Part shown: positions 7,801-13,578 of the stretch, one piece after another | How the letters are laid out: every line of letters begins with the position of its first letter | How positions within the stretch are numbered: position 1 is the first letter of the stretch | NCBI GenBank assembly: GCA_024278345.1 | Contig: JAJRTK010000447.1 | Location: forward strand, 1-13,578 | DNA length: 13,578 nucleotides | Direction of reading: 5' to 3' | DNA from: a bacterium | GTDB taxonomy: Bacteria > CSSED10-310 > JAJRTK01 | Translations under genes and position numbers: made by a program | Notes under the pieces: model-generated | What the model was told of the DNA's origin: nothing | What the model saw: only the letters and a program-made list of their open reading frames with translations | Database searches by the model: none

Positions 7801-8708
7801 GGTGTCTGGCTTGGGATGGCGGTGGCCGTGGGCGTGTGCGTCGGTGTTACGGTCGGAGAGCTGGTTGCGGTGGATGTTGGCGGCGATGTGTTCGTAGGCG
7901 TGGCAGTGACCGTAGGAGTGGGTGTCTGGCTTGGGATGGCGGTGACCGTCGCCGTGTGCGTCGGTGTTTCGGTCGGAGAGCTGGTTGCCGTGGATGTTGG
8001 CGGCGATGTGTTTGTAGGCGTGGCAGTGACCGTAGGAGTCTGGGTGTTGGTCTTTGTCGGCGTGATCGTCGGCGTCCCGGTAGGAGTGGACGTTTGGCTG
8101 GGAAGATTGGTCGGCGTAGGCGTCAGCGTGTTGCTCGGCGCTGGAGTCTGGCTCTGAGTGGGCGTTGAGGGTGCTGTCGCGGTCGGCGTTGCCCCCGTCG
8201 GAGTCGCGCTTGCCCCGAAGGATGGCGTGGGGGAGGGAGAGGAGGGTGCCAGCGGATACAAGGTCACCGACTGGACCGCAATGTCTCCGGTTGCCGGCAG
8301 ATCGATCTCCGTGAAGGCCGAACTATATCCTGGATACGAGAAATCAAGGCGGTACAGGCCCGGCTCGAAGGCGCCGGAAAAACTGTAGCTCCCGGCTGAG
8401 TCAGAGCTGGTTTGCACCGATGCCCACAAAAGACCCGAAGAGATCAGAAGAAAAGCAAGAAAGGGGAGCTGAGCTCTTTTCCGATGCCGGATCACCACGA
8501 ACAGCAGGAAGGAGCAAAGGAGAGCCAAAGTTCCAAGAGTGGCCGTTGGAACGGAGGCCCCCGTCAACGGAGACAGAACCACCACGATACCAGAGTGGTC
8601 GGAGGCCCCGTCGAGGAAGGCGCTCCCTTGGATCGTAGTTTGAGCTGCCGCAACCGCGGGAAAGAGTGTTCCCAGAAGGAGCGAGGAACGTAACGTTTTC
8701 CAGTGCAT
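4899..8708 (-). CDS. Giant 14-blade SBBP-type beta-propeller surface protein
   Basis: This 1269-residue secreted or surface protein has no assignable enzymatic activity. Residues 1-22 form a signal peptide (cut probably near AVAAA-Q). Residues 23-153 form a carboxypeptidase-regulatory-like beta-sandwich ([15 protein letters not shown] ... [19 protein letters not shown]) interrupted at about 53-98 by two membrane helices separated by RHRKR. Residues about 155-343 are a Thr/Pro/Ser-rich stalk containing a tandemly duplicated 40-residue unit. Residues 345-1269 hold 14 repeats of about 66 residues with consensus [54 protein letters not shown], as in SBBP beta-propeller repeats. The region opens with the strand [10 protein letters not shown] and closes on LFVAKYSL, so the ends can complete one shared blade. 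The start is supported by GGAG seven bases upstream of the ATG. It lies 112 bases after the lyase-like gene and is probably last in the group. Likely roles are adhesion or structural display. Confidence 0.85.
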   Translation of the reverse strand: MHWKTLRSSLLLGTLFPAVAAAQTTIQGSAFLDGASDHSGIVVVLSPLTGASVPTATLGTLALLCSFLLFVVIRHRKRAQLPFLAFLLISSGLLWASVQTSSDSAGSYSFSGAFEPGLYRLDFSYPGYSSAFTEIDLPATGDIAVQSVTLYPLAPSSPSPTPSFGASATPTGATPTATAPSTPTQSQTPAPSNTLTPTPTNLPSQTSTPTGTPTITPTKTNTQTPTVTATPTNTSPPTSTATSSPTETPTHTATVTAIPSQTPTPTVTATPTNTSPPTSTATSSPTVTPTHTPTATAIPSQTPTPTETPTNTATRTSTQTPTATATPTTTSTQTATPTSTPTPFNNLVWAVQAGVLGQVSPISVGVNQTDGSSIVTGFFDGTVIFGRGGPNETSLVSMGGGEIFVSKHDSTGALVWAKRAGGSTSGAGQGVSVQADGSAVVIGDFQGTVVFGLGEVGETTLVSAGNSDVFVARFAANGNLVWAKRAGGASFSYGRGISVATDGSAIAVGSFMGTAIFGPGEVGETSLTSAGGSDVFVARYNSDGSLAWVKQAGGPASDLSQGVSVDSGGLAAVTGRFSGTAIFGAGEAGETSLVSAGVDDIFVAKYNSNGTLAWAKRAGGLNYDSAQGVSMAGDGSTTVTGKFQDTAVFGPGETWQTSLISSGANDIFVAHYNADGTLAWAKRSGGTGQDYGNEISLASDGSAMVAGSFYGTAVFGSGEVGETTLVSDGFYDDFFVAKYNTDGTLAWARRGGGPSYDYGYGVSVNLADGSAITTGTFRENGVFGAGEPGEATLGPGGVEIFVAKYNADGTLSWASQGTTSGRGDEGRGISSLSGGSAVVTGTFNGNILFDATGPGTTTLTSVGGSDVFIAKYNANNSLAWAKRAGGPSLEGSNGAATAADGSAVITGYFYGTAIFGAGEPGETSITAQNSDIFVARYNPDGTLAWAKRAGGPSFHEGRAVAIASDGSALVTGTFLASARFGIGEPGETLLTSAGALDIFVAKYNLDGTLAWAKSAGGTTSDYGRGISITSNDSAIISGDFQGTAVFGLGETGETSLISAGGSDIFLARYNAAGTFVGARRAGGSSDDHSNGVAVAPDNTINLIGDFQGTAIFGLGEAGETSLTSAGAMDAFVAKYNANGTVAWAKRGGGSSSDVGRGISVVSDGSATVTGDFQATAIFGLGEGGETALVSAGGSDIFVIRYNPDGTLAWAKRAGGPLSDVGRGLSVASDGSTNVTGDFQGKSIFGPGEPVETSLTSAAGTDLFVAKYSL
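7801..8040 (-). repeat. Two tandem 120-bp units coding the Thr/Pro stalk
   Basis: The bases 7801-7920 and 7921-8040 are direct tandem copies of exactly 120 bases, differing at 7 positions by my count. Each encodes 40 residues of the stalk and the two peptides differ at only 3 positions. Flanking sequence (7720-7800 and 8040-8160) contains more degenerate Thr/Pro-coding repeats. The length being a multiple of three keeps the frame. The low divergence compared with the surrounding stalk points to a recent duplication that lengthened it by 40 residues. Confidence 0.9.
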
Positions 8709-8820
8709 TTTGTGTCTCCAAGGGGAGCACCAGGGGACGACCGTTTCAAGGTCGCCGCGGAGTTCCGCAAACGCAATCAGTGTAGTCGGAAACTGTTCTT
8801 CGGATTCTCTCCCGCTGCCA

Positions 8821-11649
8821 TTAGCGGGCCAAAGGTCCAGTCACGCTAGCAACATTTGGTCTCAGGAAAAAGATCTGCCGACTCAAGAATACCAGAAAAA
8901 GTGCCATCAAGGAAGCCGCGGTCCCGCTCCACAAAAAGGCCTGAATCGCCGGTTCCACTGGCGTGATGGACAGATCCTCGGCCACGTCGAACGCCAGGAG
9001 GCCACCTTCATCGACCCCGAGATCCGGGCCTGGAGAAATCGTCAAGACAAGAGATGTTCCGTTGGAGGTGGCGGCGACCGTGAGGCCTGCCGATGGCTCC
9101 ATGCCGGCCATCCAGATGCGGAGGGGAGGGGAAAGGGGGATATCGAGGCTTGCATCGGTTTTTCCTGACGCTTCCCAGGGCCAGACCGTGTCGGGGAAGA
9201 GCACGAGGTTACCCTCCGCCAGGGCCGCTTTCCAACCCGTGACCGGAACTTCCACCGACCGGTCAGTGGCCGCCGATTCGGCCGCCCGCAACACGGTAAG
9301 GAGCCGGAGCTGGGGGCTGCTTGTTCCCGGATCCACCATCAGGCGGTGGGTGTAGATCTGCCCGGGATAGGTGTCCGGCTGCCCTTCCGGTGCCCGCGTG
9401 CTGAGAGACGCACTGGCGGGAGTCAGGACATCAATCTCCACTACCTGTTGCGGCTGGCCTGAAAGGGCAATGGTCGCCCCTCGACCCGAAACCGTCGGTG
9501 CCGCGTCGAACTGGAGCTGCATCTGCCGAACCACGCCCGCTGGCGCCGCCGAGCTGTTGTTCACCATATCGTAGAGGAAAACAAGATCCGACCGACCGTT
9601 TTCTTTGCTCTTGAGCCAGAAAAGAGAGCGTTGCACGCTGTCGTAATAGGAGCTGTGGCTGCGGTAGGAGGTGTAGGCACCGGTGGTGTCCGCCACGACG
9701 AAGCTGTAGTCAGAGCTTGAGCTCGCCCGGAGGATGCGGATTCGGTCGCCCACGGGCTCATAGTTGAATTGCCCCACCAGATCGGTGCCTCCACCGGGGT
9801 CCTTGTACTGCAAGAGAAGAACGTTGTGCCCATCCGCTCCCGCCGCCGGTCCGTCGTAACCGATGGCTTCGTGAGTGATCCAGCGGCTTCCTCGATAGAG
9901 CTGGAAATGGCCGACGTCCGCATGACGGTGGTCCACGTAGGACCAGCCCGCCTGGAAGAAGAGCCATGAGGCGGTTCCGCTCCACGATGTGCGGTCGAAG
10001 AAGAGCCCGAGCCCCGAATCGAGCCATGCCGGCTCCAGCGTCCGCCGGTAGTCCTTCTCCGGGATCTCATCGGTGTCGAACATCAAGGCGTAGAACGACT
10101 CGGGGCGGATCCTCTCGTCGTAGAACGTCCGGGCGAGCCATCGCGCCCAACCGGCTTCGTCCCCATAACCCGCCGCCTGGAATGTCCCCATGTAGAGGGC
10201 CAACAGATCGGCATCTTGCTCCTCCAACTGAAAACTGTTCTCCTCCACCCCGAAGTTGTAGGAGAAATCCTCTACGTCGCCCATGGTCACGAATCCACGC
10301 ATCTTTGGGGAGAGGGAATAGGCGAAATACCCCAAAAAGTTGTTCCGCAAGAAGGGGGCATGATCCCACGGGTCCATTCCGGCGTTGTGCAAGACCCAGA
10401 AACTCTGGAGCCAGTAGGTGGAGGTCCCCTGCCCATAATCACTCCCATCCGGCAGGAACCCGCCGCTCTGGGCAAAGAAACCCCGGTCCCGCCGGGCCTT
10501 GACGAGCTGGATTCCATACCATCCCCGCAGGCCGGCATCCAGAACCCGGCAGGCCCGCTGCTGAAGCGCGGAATCAAGTCCCGGTGCCGTGCATAGCAGC
10601 AGCCCGTCCATGAGCCAGCTTCGAACGGCACTGGCATACTGATCCGTATCGCTCATGCGTACTGGCTCCGTCTCCAGACGCCATTCGTCGCCGCTCACGA
10701 TGGTGGCCGCGGCGCGGGATCTGGTCGCCGGAGGCAGATCATCCCAGAGCAGGTCCAGGCAGACCCCTAACCGGGAGTCGGCCCACCGAAACCCGTTGCC
10801 ATCCCAAGCGACGGTCTCCCAGAAGTCAATCTGTCCATCCAGGAGCGCCAACGCCGCGCTGAGCATTTCACCGTCGCCAGTCACCCGGTGGAGCAGCGCC
10901 GCCGCCGAGCAGTAGTCATTTGCCCGATAGACACTGCCCGGATCCGCCACCGCTTGGAGGATCCTTGGCCTCAAAAGCGGTTCCCACGTCGCCCAACCCG
11001 AGTCGCCAGCCGCCCGTCTTTCCTGCATCTTCGCAATCTGAGCCGCCGTGCTCCAAACCCGAGGGAACCCGGTGTCAAGTCGCGGAACCGCGGCAGCCGG
11101 TGTCGTGAAGGTCACGATGTTCCCGATCTCGTTGGTCAGACCATTCCATTCATCCCGAACGATGGCCGCGTAGTAGGTCGTTGCCGGCTCCATCGCCGTG
11201 ACGATCACGGGTTCTGGGTGGCGTTCCCCGTAACCGGCGGAGACGGAAAAAGCCACGGAATCCCCACGATCCACAACCGCTTGCACGCCTGCCACGCTCT
11301 CCAGTTCGGATCGGTCGGTCGTCCAGGCCAGCACGGCGCTCCAACCCCAAGTCTCACTCCGGGGCGACGTGAAGCCAAACCAGCCCCCGTAAAGCGTCAC
11401 GTGCTCCAAAACCAGGTCGGTCACCGGCCCGTTCTCTTGCGGAGGCCGAAAATCCGGGTCGCAAGCATCTCCGACCCCGTCTCCATCCGCGTCGGACTGA
11501 TCGATGTTCACCACCCACGGACAGGAGTCCGAACCGGTCAACACCCCGTCGCCGTCTGGATCGGAGTGCCAGTCCGTGCCCAAAGGAAACGCCCCAAGAT
11601 TGGCGGTCAGGGCCAAGAGTCCGTAAGCAGCAATTCTTCCAAGCCTCAT
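8821..11649 (-). CDS. Heparinase II/III-like secreted polysaccharide lyase, membrane-anchored
   Basis: This 942-residue exported protein is probably a lyase of uronic-acid polysaccharides. Residues 1-22 resemble a signal peptide ([20 protein letters not shown]). Residues 27-66 contain thrombospondin type 3 calcium repeats ([30 protein letters not shown]). Residues about 75-184 resemble a fibronectin III domain ([20 protein letters not shown]). Residues about 190-540 fit the alpha/alpha-toroid of heparinase/alginate lyases, with [17 protein letters not shown] (397-413) resembling the active-site region. The beta-sandwich part has the family motif [15 protein letters not shown] (571-585). One hydrophobic helix near the C-terminus ([18 protein letters not shown]) plus basic residues suggests anchoring. 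I chose the start at 11649, since GGAGAGG lies six bases upstream; the frame is open back to 11715 but an earlier start would bury the signal peptide. The substrate cannot be told from sequence. Confidence 0.8.
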   Translation of the reverse strand: MRLGRIAAYGLLALTANLGAFPLGTDWHSDPDGDGVLTGSDSCPWVVNIDQSDADGDGVGDACDPDFRPPQENGPVTDLVLEHVTLYGGWFGFTSPRSETWGWSAVLAWTTDRSELESVAGVQAVVDRGDSVAFSVSAGYGERHPEPVIVTAMEPATTYYAAIVRDEWNGLTNEIGNIVTFTTPAAAVPRLDTGFPRVWSTAAQIAKMQERRAAGDSGWATWEPLLRPRILQAVADPGSVYRANDYCSAAALLHRVTGDGEMLSAALALLDGQIDFWETVAWDGNGFRWADSRLGVCLDLLWDDLPPATRSRAAATIVSGDEWRLETEPVRMSDTDQYASAVRSWLMDGLLLCTAPGLDSALQQRACRVLDAGLRGWYGIQLVKARRDRGFFAQSGGFLPDGSDYGQGTSTYWLQSFWVLHNAGMDPWDHAPFLRNNFLGYFAYSLSPKMRGFVTMGDVEDFSYNFGVEENSFQLEEQDADLLALYMGTFQAAGYGDEAGWARWLARTFYDERIRPESFYALMFDTDEIPEKDYRRTLEPAWLDSGLGLFFDRTSWSGTASWLFFQAGWSYVDHRHADVGHFQLYRGSRWITHEAIGYDGPAAGADGHNVLLLQYKDPGGGTDLVGQFNYEPVGDRIRILRASSSSDYSFVVADTTGAYTSYRSHSSYYDSVQRSLFWLKSKENGRSDLVFLYDMVNNSSAAPAGVVRQMQLQFDAAPTVSGRGATIALSGQPQQVVEIDVLTPASASLSTRAPEGQPDTYPGQIYTHRLMVDPGTSSPQLRLLTVLRAAESAATDRSVEVPVTGWKAALAEGNLVLFPDTVWPWEASGKTDASLDIPLSPPLRIWMAGMEPSAGLTVAATSNGTSLVLTISPGPDLGVDEGGLLAFDVAEDLSITPVEPAIQAFLWSGTAASLMALFLVFLSRQIFFLRPNVASVTGPLAR

Positions 11650-11651
11650 TG

Positions 11652-11664
11652 TTTTCCTCTCCAA
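11652..11664 (-). promoter_or_regulatory. Ribosome binding site deciding the lyase-like gene start
   Basis: On the minus strand the sequence ggagaggaaaacaATG places a strong GGAGAGG Shine-Dalgarno element six bases before the ATG at 11649-11647. The in-frame ATG at 11715, the longest possible start, lies right at the end of the upstream gene and would add 22 residues (MPENWASIPWAKETLKMLER...) with no signal-peptide character. Confidence 0.75.
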
Positions 11665-11716
11665 CATCTTGAGTGTTTCCTTGGCCCATGGAATCGACGC
11701 CCAGTTTTCCGGCAAT

Positions 11717-13045
11717 CTAGCCCTTCTCCCCCAAAGCCTCTTCCCATGGCGGGGACGGCGGGTTCCTGGCCATGAGAAGATAGGCCATGAAGAGGCACGA
11801 AGCGCTGAGAAGGCTTCGGAAGATCCCCACCACCACCGGGTAGATGTGCGCGAGCTTCGCGTAGTAGCGCGGTTGGAACGGCGAGGTCACCAGCGACGGA
11901 AAAACGGGCGCCAGCGTGTTCAAGAGGTCGCTCCCAAGCTCCAGCATCCCCAGCACGAAGAAAAGCACTTGCACGAGATGCAAGGGAAGAAGATCCGAGC
12001 GGCGGTGAAGAGTCAACGCCACGAAGGGCAACGACCAGAAGAAATACTGGGGACTGAACGCCGCCAGAGCGTAGAAAACCATCAGGTAACCGACCGACGA
12101 ACCGACGACCGCGTCGAAACCCCGCCGCCGACCGTACCAGTCGTACAGGCAGAGCCCCGCGTACGCCACCACGAACGGGTAGAGGTAGAACGGTTCTTTC
12201 CAGAAGATATCGCCCACGTCGAAGGCGATCCGGACCACGTTCTTGATCTGATAACCCACGTTTAGAATCGACTCCCCCGCCTGATCGAACGAAAGATAGA
12301 GTCCCAAAACCCCGATCAGCACTGGCGCCGCAAAGTAGATTGCCACGTGCCCGATTCGGTCCCGCCACCTCTTGCCCAGCCCCAAAATCCACGGCGCCAG
12401 AAAGAAGACCGGATAGTATTTGGTCACCGTGGCTACTCCCAAAAGCCCATAGCCCGCCAAAAGTTTTCCCTTCCGCACCGCCACCAGGGCCCACAAGATG
12501 AAGACGCCCGCCAAAATGTCATACCGCCCCCAGACGTAAAGCGTGAAGAGCGAGACGAAGTTCAGCATCCAAAAAGCCACCAACCGCCGTTCCGTACGAT
12601 CCCCCTCAACCAGCCGCAAAAGCAGGCACAACGCCACGAAATCCAGGATCAAATAGGGGAGCTTGAACAGAAACAAACACCACCAGATCACCGGACCCGC
12701 CGAAAGAAAGTGGAGGACCGCCTCTTGGTGGCCTCCCGCATCGGTCAGGATCACCATGGCCCCCGAACTATCCAGAAAAAGGCGATGGATGTCCGGAAGC
12801 ATCGGCCCGATCATCCAGAGCCACACCCCGTGGAACCAGTCCGTCAAAAGCAATGCCGCCGAAGGGAAACCAAACTTCGAGATCATCAACGCCGGAAGGT
12901 TCCAAATCCCATGGTGCGAGATCCAATGGCTTCGCCAATACTGATCCAGAATGTCGGAGTGCATCGTGAAAGGCATCAAACTGAGCCGAAGCGCAAGACC
13001 CACGAGCAAGAACCACCGAAAACGAGGATCAAGCAGCCTTCGCAT
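11717..13045 (-). CDS. Polytopic GT-C type glycosyltransferase (GT87-like)
   Basis: This 442-residue integral membrane protein has roughly ten hydrophobic segments. It resembles polyprenyl-phosphate-sugar-dependent mannosyltransferases of the GT-C fold (GT87 / DUF2029 type). The first periplasmic loop carries an acidic motif, HSDILDQYW (29-37), in the position of the catalytic Asp of that fold. Other conserved-looking parts are KLPYLILDF (128-136), YVWGRYDILAGVF (170-182) and VTKYYPVFFLAPWIL (207-221), all familiar from GT87-like proteins. It would transfer a sugar from a lipid-linked donor to an envelope glycan on the outer side of the cytoplasmic membrane. The ATG at 13045 is preceded by GGGGAAGG six to seven bases upstream. 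It is the first gene of the minus-strand group, with 67 bases to the lyase-like gene. Donor and acceptor are unknown; a related GT39/GT83-like or O-antigen-type membrane protein is the main alternative. Confidence 0.75.
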   Translation of the reverse strand: MRRLLDPRFRWFLLVGLALRLSLMPFTMHSDILDQYWRSHWISHHGIWNLPALMISKFGFPSAALLLTDWFHGVWLWMIGPMLPDIHRLFLDSSGAMVILTDAGGHQEAVLHFLSAGPVIWWCLFLFKLPYLILDFVALCLLLRLVEGDRTERRLVAFWMLNFVSLFTLYVWGRYDILAGVFILWALVAVRKGKLLAGYGLLGVATVTKYYPVFFLAPWILGLGKRWRDRIGHVAIYFAAPVLIGVLGLYLSFDQAGESILNVGYQIKNVVRIAFDVGDIFWKEPFYLYPFVVAYAGLCLYDWYGRRRGFDAVVGSSVGYLMVFYALAAFSPQYFFWSLPFVALTLHRRSDLLPLHLVQVLFFVLGMLELGSDLLNTLAPVFPSLVTSPFQPRYYAKLAHIYPVVVGIFRSLLSASCLFMAYLLMARNPPSPPWEEALGEKG

Positions 13046-13223
13046 ACCAGACCTTCCCCAAAAAAAATGTGCGGGCCCGTGAGCCGGGTCGGAAAAGAAA
13101 AAAAGTGAAACCCCACAGCGAGCTTTAGCACAAGGTCAAGTGGTTTTGAATGGCCGAAGCACCGAACCTCTCCACCGTGGATTTCCCAGCACACAATCCG
13201 AGCAAAGAGCTTTCTCTTCTTGG

Positions 13224-13292
13224 GTTGCGTTCCGCTCGCGGCGGCACGATCCACGCCTGCGGCGCGGGTTCCCCCCGTCCGCCGCCACTCGC
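13224..13292 (+). repeat. GC-rich hairpin repeat, copy 3 (with insertion)
   Basis: The left part gttgcgttccgctcgcggcg and the right part cgtccgccgccactcgc match the two ends of 424-471. Between them the eight-base loop is replaced by a longer stretch (about 20 extra bases, gatccacgcctgcggcgcgg and following) that can itself pair in part. The orientation is the same as copy 1. Confidence 0.55.
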
Positions 13293-13366
13293 CTTTCCAT
13301 GAGCCCCGGGGCATGATTCGTCTCCCGGAGGCGTAATACAATGCAGGCGTATCCACGGGACAGAGA

Positions 13367-13403
13367 AAAAAAGAGCGCGAAGCGCCCAAGGATGTGGGTC
13401 CAG
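13367..13403 (+). repeat. Leader of the long intergenic repeat, solo copy
   Basis: The stretch gcgcgaagcgcccaaggatg followed by tgggtccag matches the leaders at 4719-4747 and 13472-13500. It is not followed by the hairpin core; cagcaagggtatcaacg comes next. It may be a truncated copy lying directly upstream of the complete one. Confidence 0.55.
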
Positions 13404-13442
13404 CAAGGGTATCAACGTAAGCCGGGACACGCGCCCCAGGCC

Positions 13443-13578
13443 TCGGTCATGGTACCGGCCACCCGAAAAAAGCACGCAGCGCACAAAGATGTGGGTCCAG
13501 GGAGCTGGCTCCCTGGCGTGGGTCTGGGAGCGGCGCTCCCAGCGGAGGTCCGGAGGCAGAGCCTCCGCCGGGTTCCAG
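13443..13578 (+). repeat. Long hairpin repeat, copy 3, with a run of successive hairpins
   Basis: The leader (tcggtcatggtaccggccac to agatgtgggtccag, ending at 13500) matches 4692-4747. It is followed by three back-to-back hairpins with different stems but a common layout: ccagggagctggctccctgg (13497-13516), ctgggagcggcgctcccag (13524-13542) and cggaggcagagcctccg (13551-13567). The linkers are short and G-rich (cgtgggt, cggaggt, ccgggtt). The final gggttccag may start a fourth unit cut off by the window end. The stems change while the spacing is kept, as expected if structure rather than sequence is conserved. Confidence 0.65.

Larger units (their letters stand above)
13046..13578. other. Gene-free region upstream of the glycosyltransferase gene
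   Basis: No gene is supported. The 250 bases next to the glycosyltransferase start should hold the promoter of the minus-strand group; a TTGACC at 13139-13134 (minus) has no acceptable -10 partner. Farther out are copy 3 of the GC-rich hairpin repeat (13224-13292), a palindromic tract atgagccccggggcat around 13299-13314, a short leader copy of the long repeat (13367-13403), and a full leader followed by successive hairpins to the window end (13443-13578). Confidence 0.65.

Noticed and set aside
7384-8157. Plus-strand Val/Gly-rich frame looking like a hydrophobic repeat protein
   Set aside because: It is the complement of the Thr/Pro stalk codons (ACC/ACG/CCG read as GGT/CGT/CGG, with Val and Gly) and has no independent support.
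11646-12494. Minus-strand frame of 282 residues overlapping the glycosyltransferase and lyase starts
   Set aside because: It is an out-of-frame shadow of the membrane glycosyltransferase gene, Gly/Arg-rich and without a plausible start.
13134-13139. TTGACC as a -35 box for the minus-strand group
   Set aside because: At 16-18 bases of spacing the sequence is GC-rich (gtgggg and neighbours) with no resemblance to a -10 box.
13367-13500. CRISPR array from repeated leader sequence
   Set aside because: Only two leader copies occur about 100 bases apart, they differ at several positions, and the third copy is far away after leuS; there is no regular repeat-spacer pattern or cas gene.

Overview
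The window is GC-rich bacterial DNA with four intact protein genes, one decayed gene and three palindrome-rich intergenic zones. Signal peptides, membrane anchors, beta-propeller repeats, thrombospondin type 3 calcium repeats and Thr/Pro linkers point to a Gram-negative-type bacterium with an elaborate secreted or surface proteome. Some Acidobacteriota, Planctomycetota or candidate-phylum genomes look like this, but no marker here settles the phylum.

Layout. 1-530 has no gene and holds hairpin repeats plus a compact inverted-repeat-bounded element. 531-1510 (minus) is a decayed FG-GAP (integrin-type propeller) surface protein carrying an in-frame TAG and a one-base frameshift. 1511-2069 is non-coding, with a three-way-junction-like inverted repeat and a second copy of a GC-rich hairpin repeat. 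2070-4676 (plus) is leucyl-tRNA synthetase, the only housekeeping gene. 4677-4898 separates it from a convergent minus-strand group and contains a probable terminator and another copy of the long hairpin repeat. 13046-13578 is again non-coding and repeat-laden, ending in a run of successive hairpins.

The minus-strand group reads, in transcription order, a polytopic GT-C type glycosyltransferase (13045-11717), a secreted heparinase II/III-like polysaccharide lyase candidate with TSP3 and FN3-like domains and a C-terminal membrane anchor (11649-8821), and a 1269-residue protein with a 14-blade SBBP-type propeller on a long Thr/Pro stalk (8708-4899). The gaps are 67 and 112 bases, so co-transcription is possible. 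Together they suggest building or remodelling of an envelope polysaccharide and a large surface display protein; this is inferred from families and adjacency only.

The most unusual points are: a 14-repeat propeller whose first and last partial repeats complement each other exactly; a two-helix membrane insert with a VPTxxxxG motif (like IPTL-type sorting tails) inside that protein's N-terminal beta-sandwich domain, echoed by the C-terminal tail of the decayed FG-GAP protein; and two dispersed families of intergenic hairpin repeats, one copy of which appears interrupted by a small MITE-like element.
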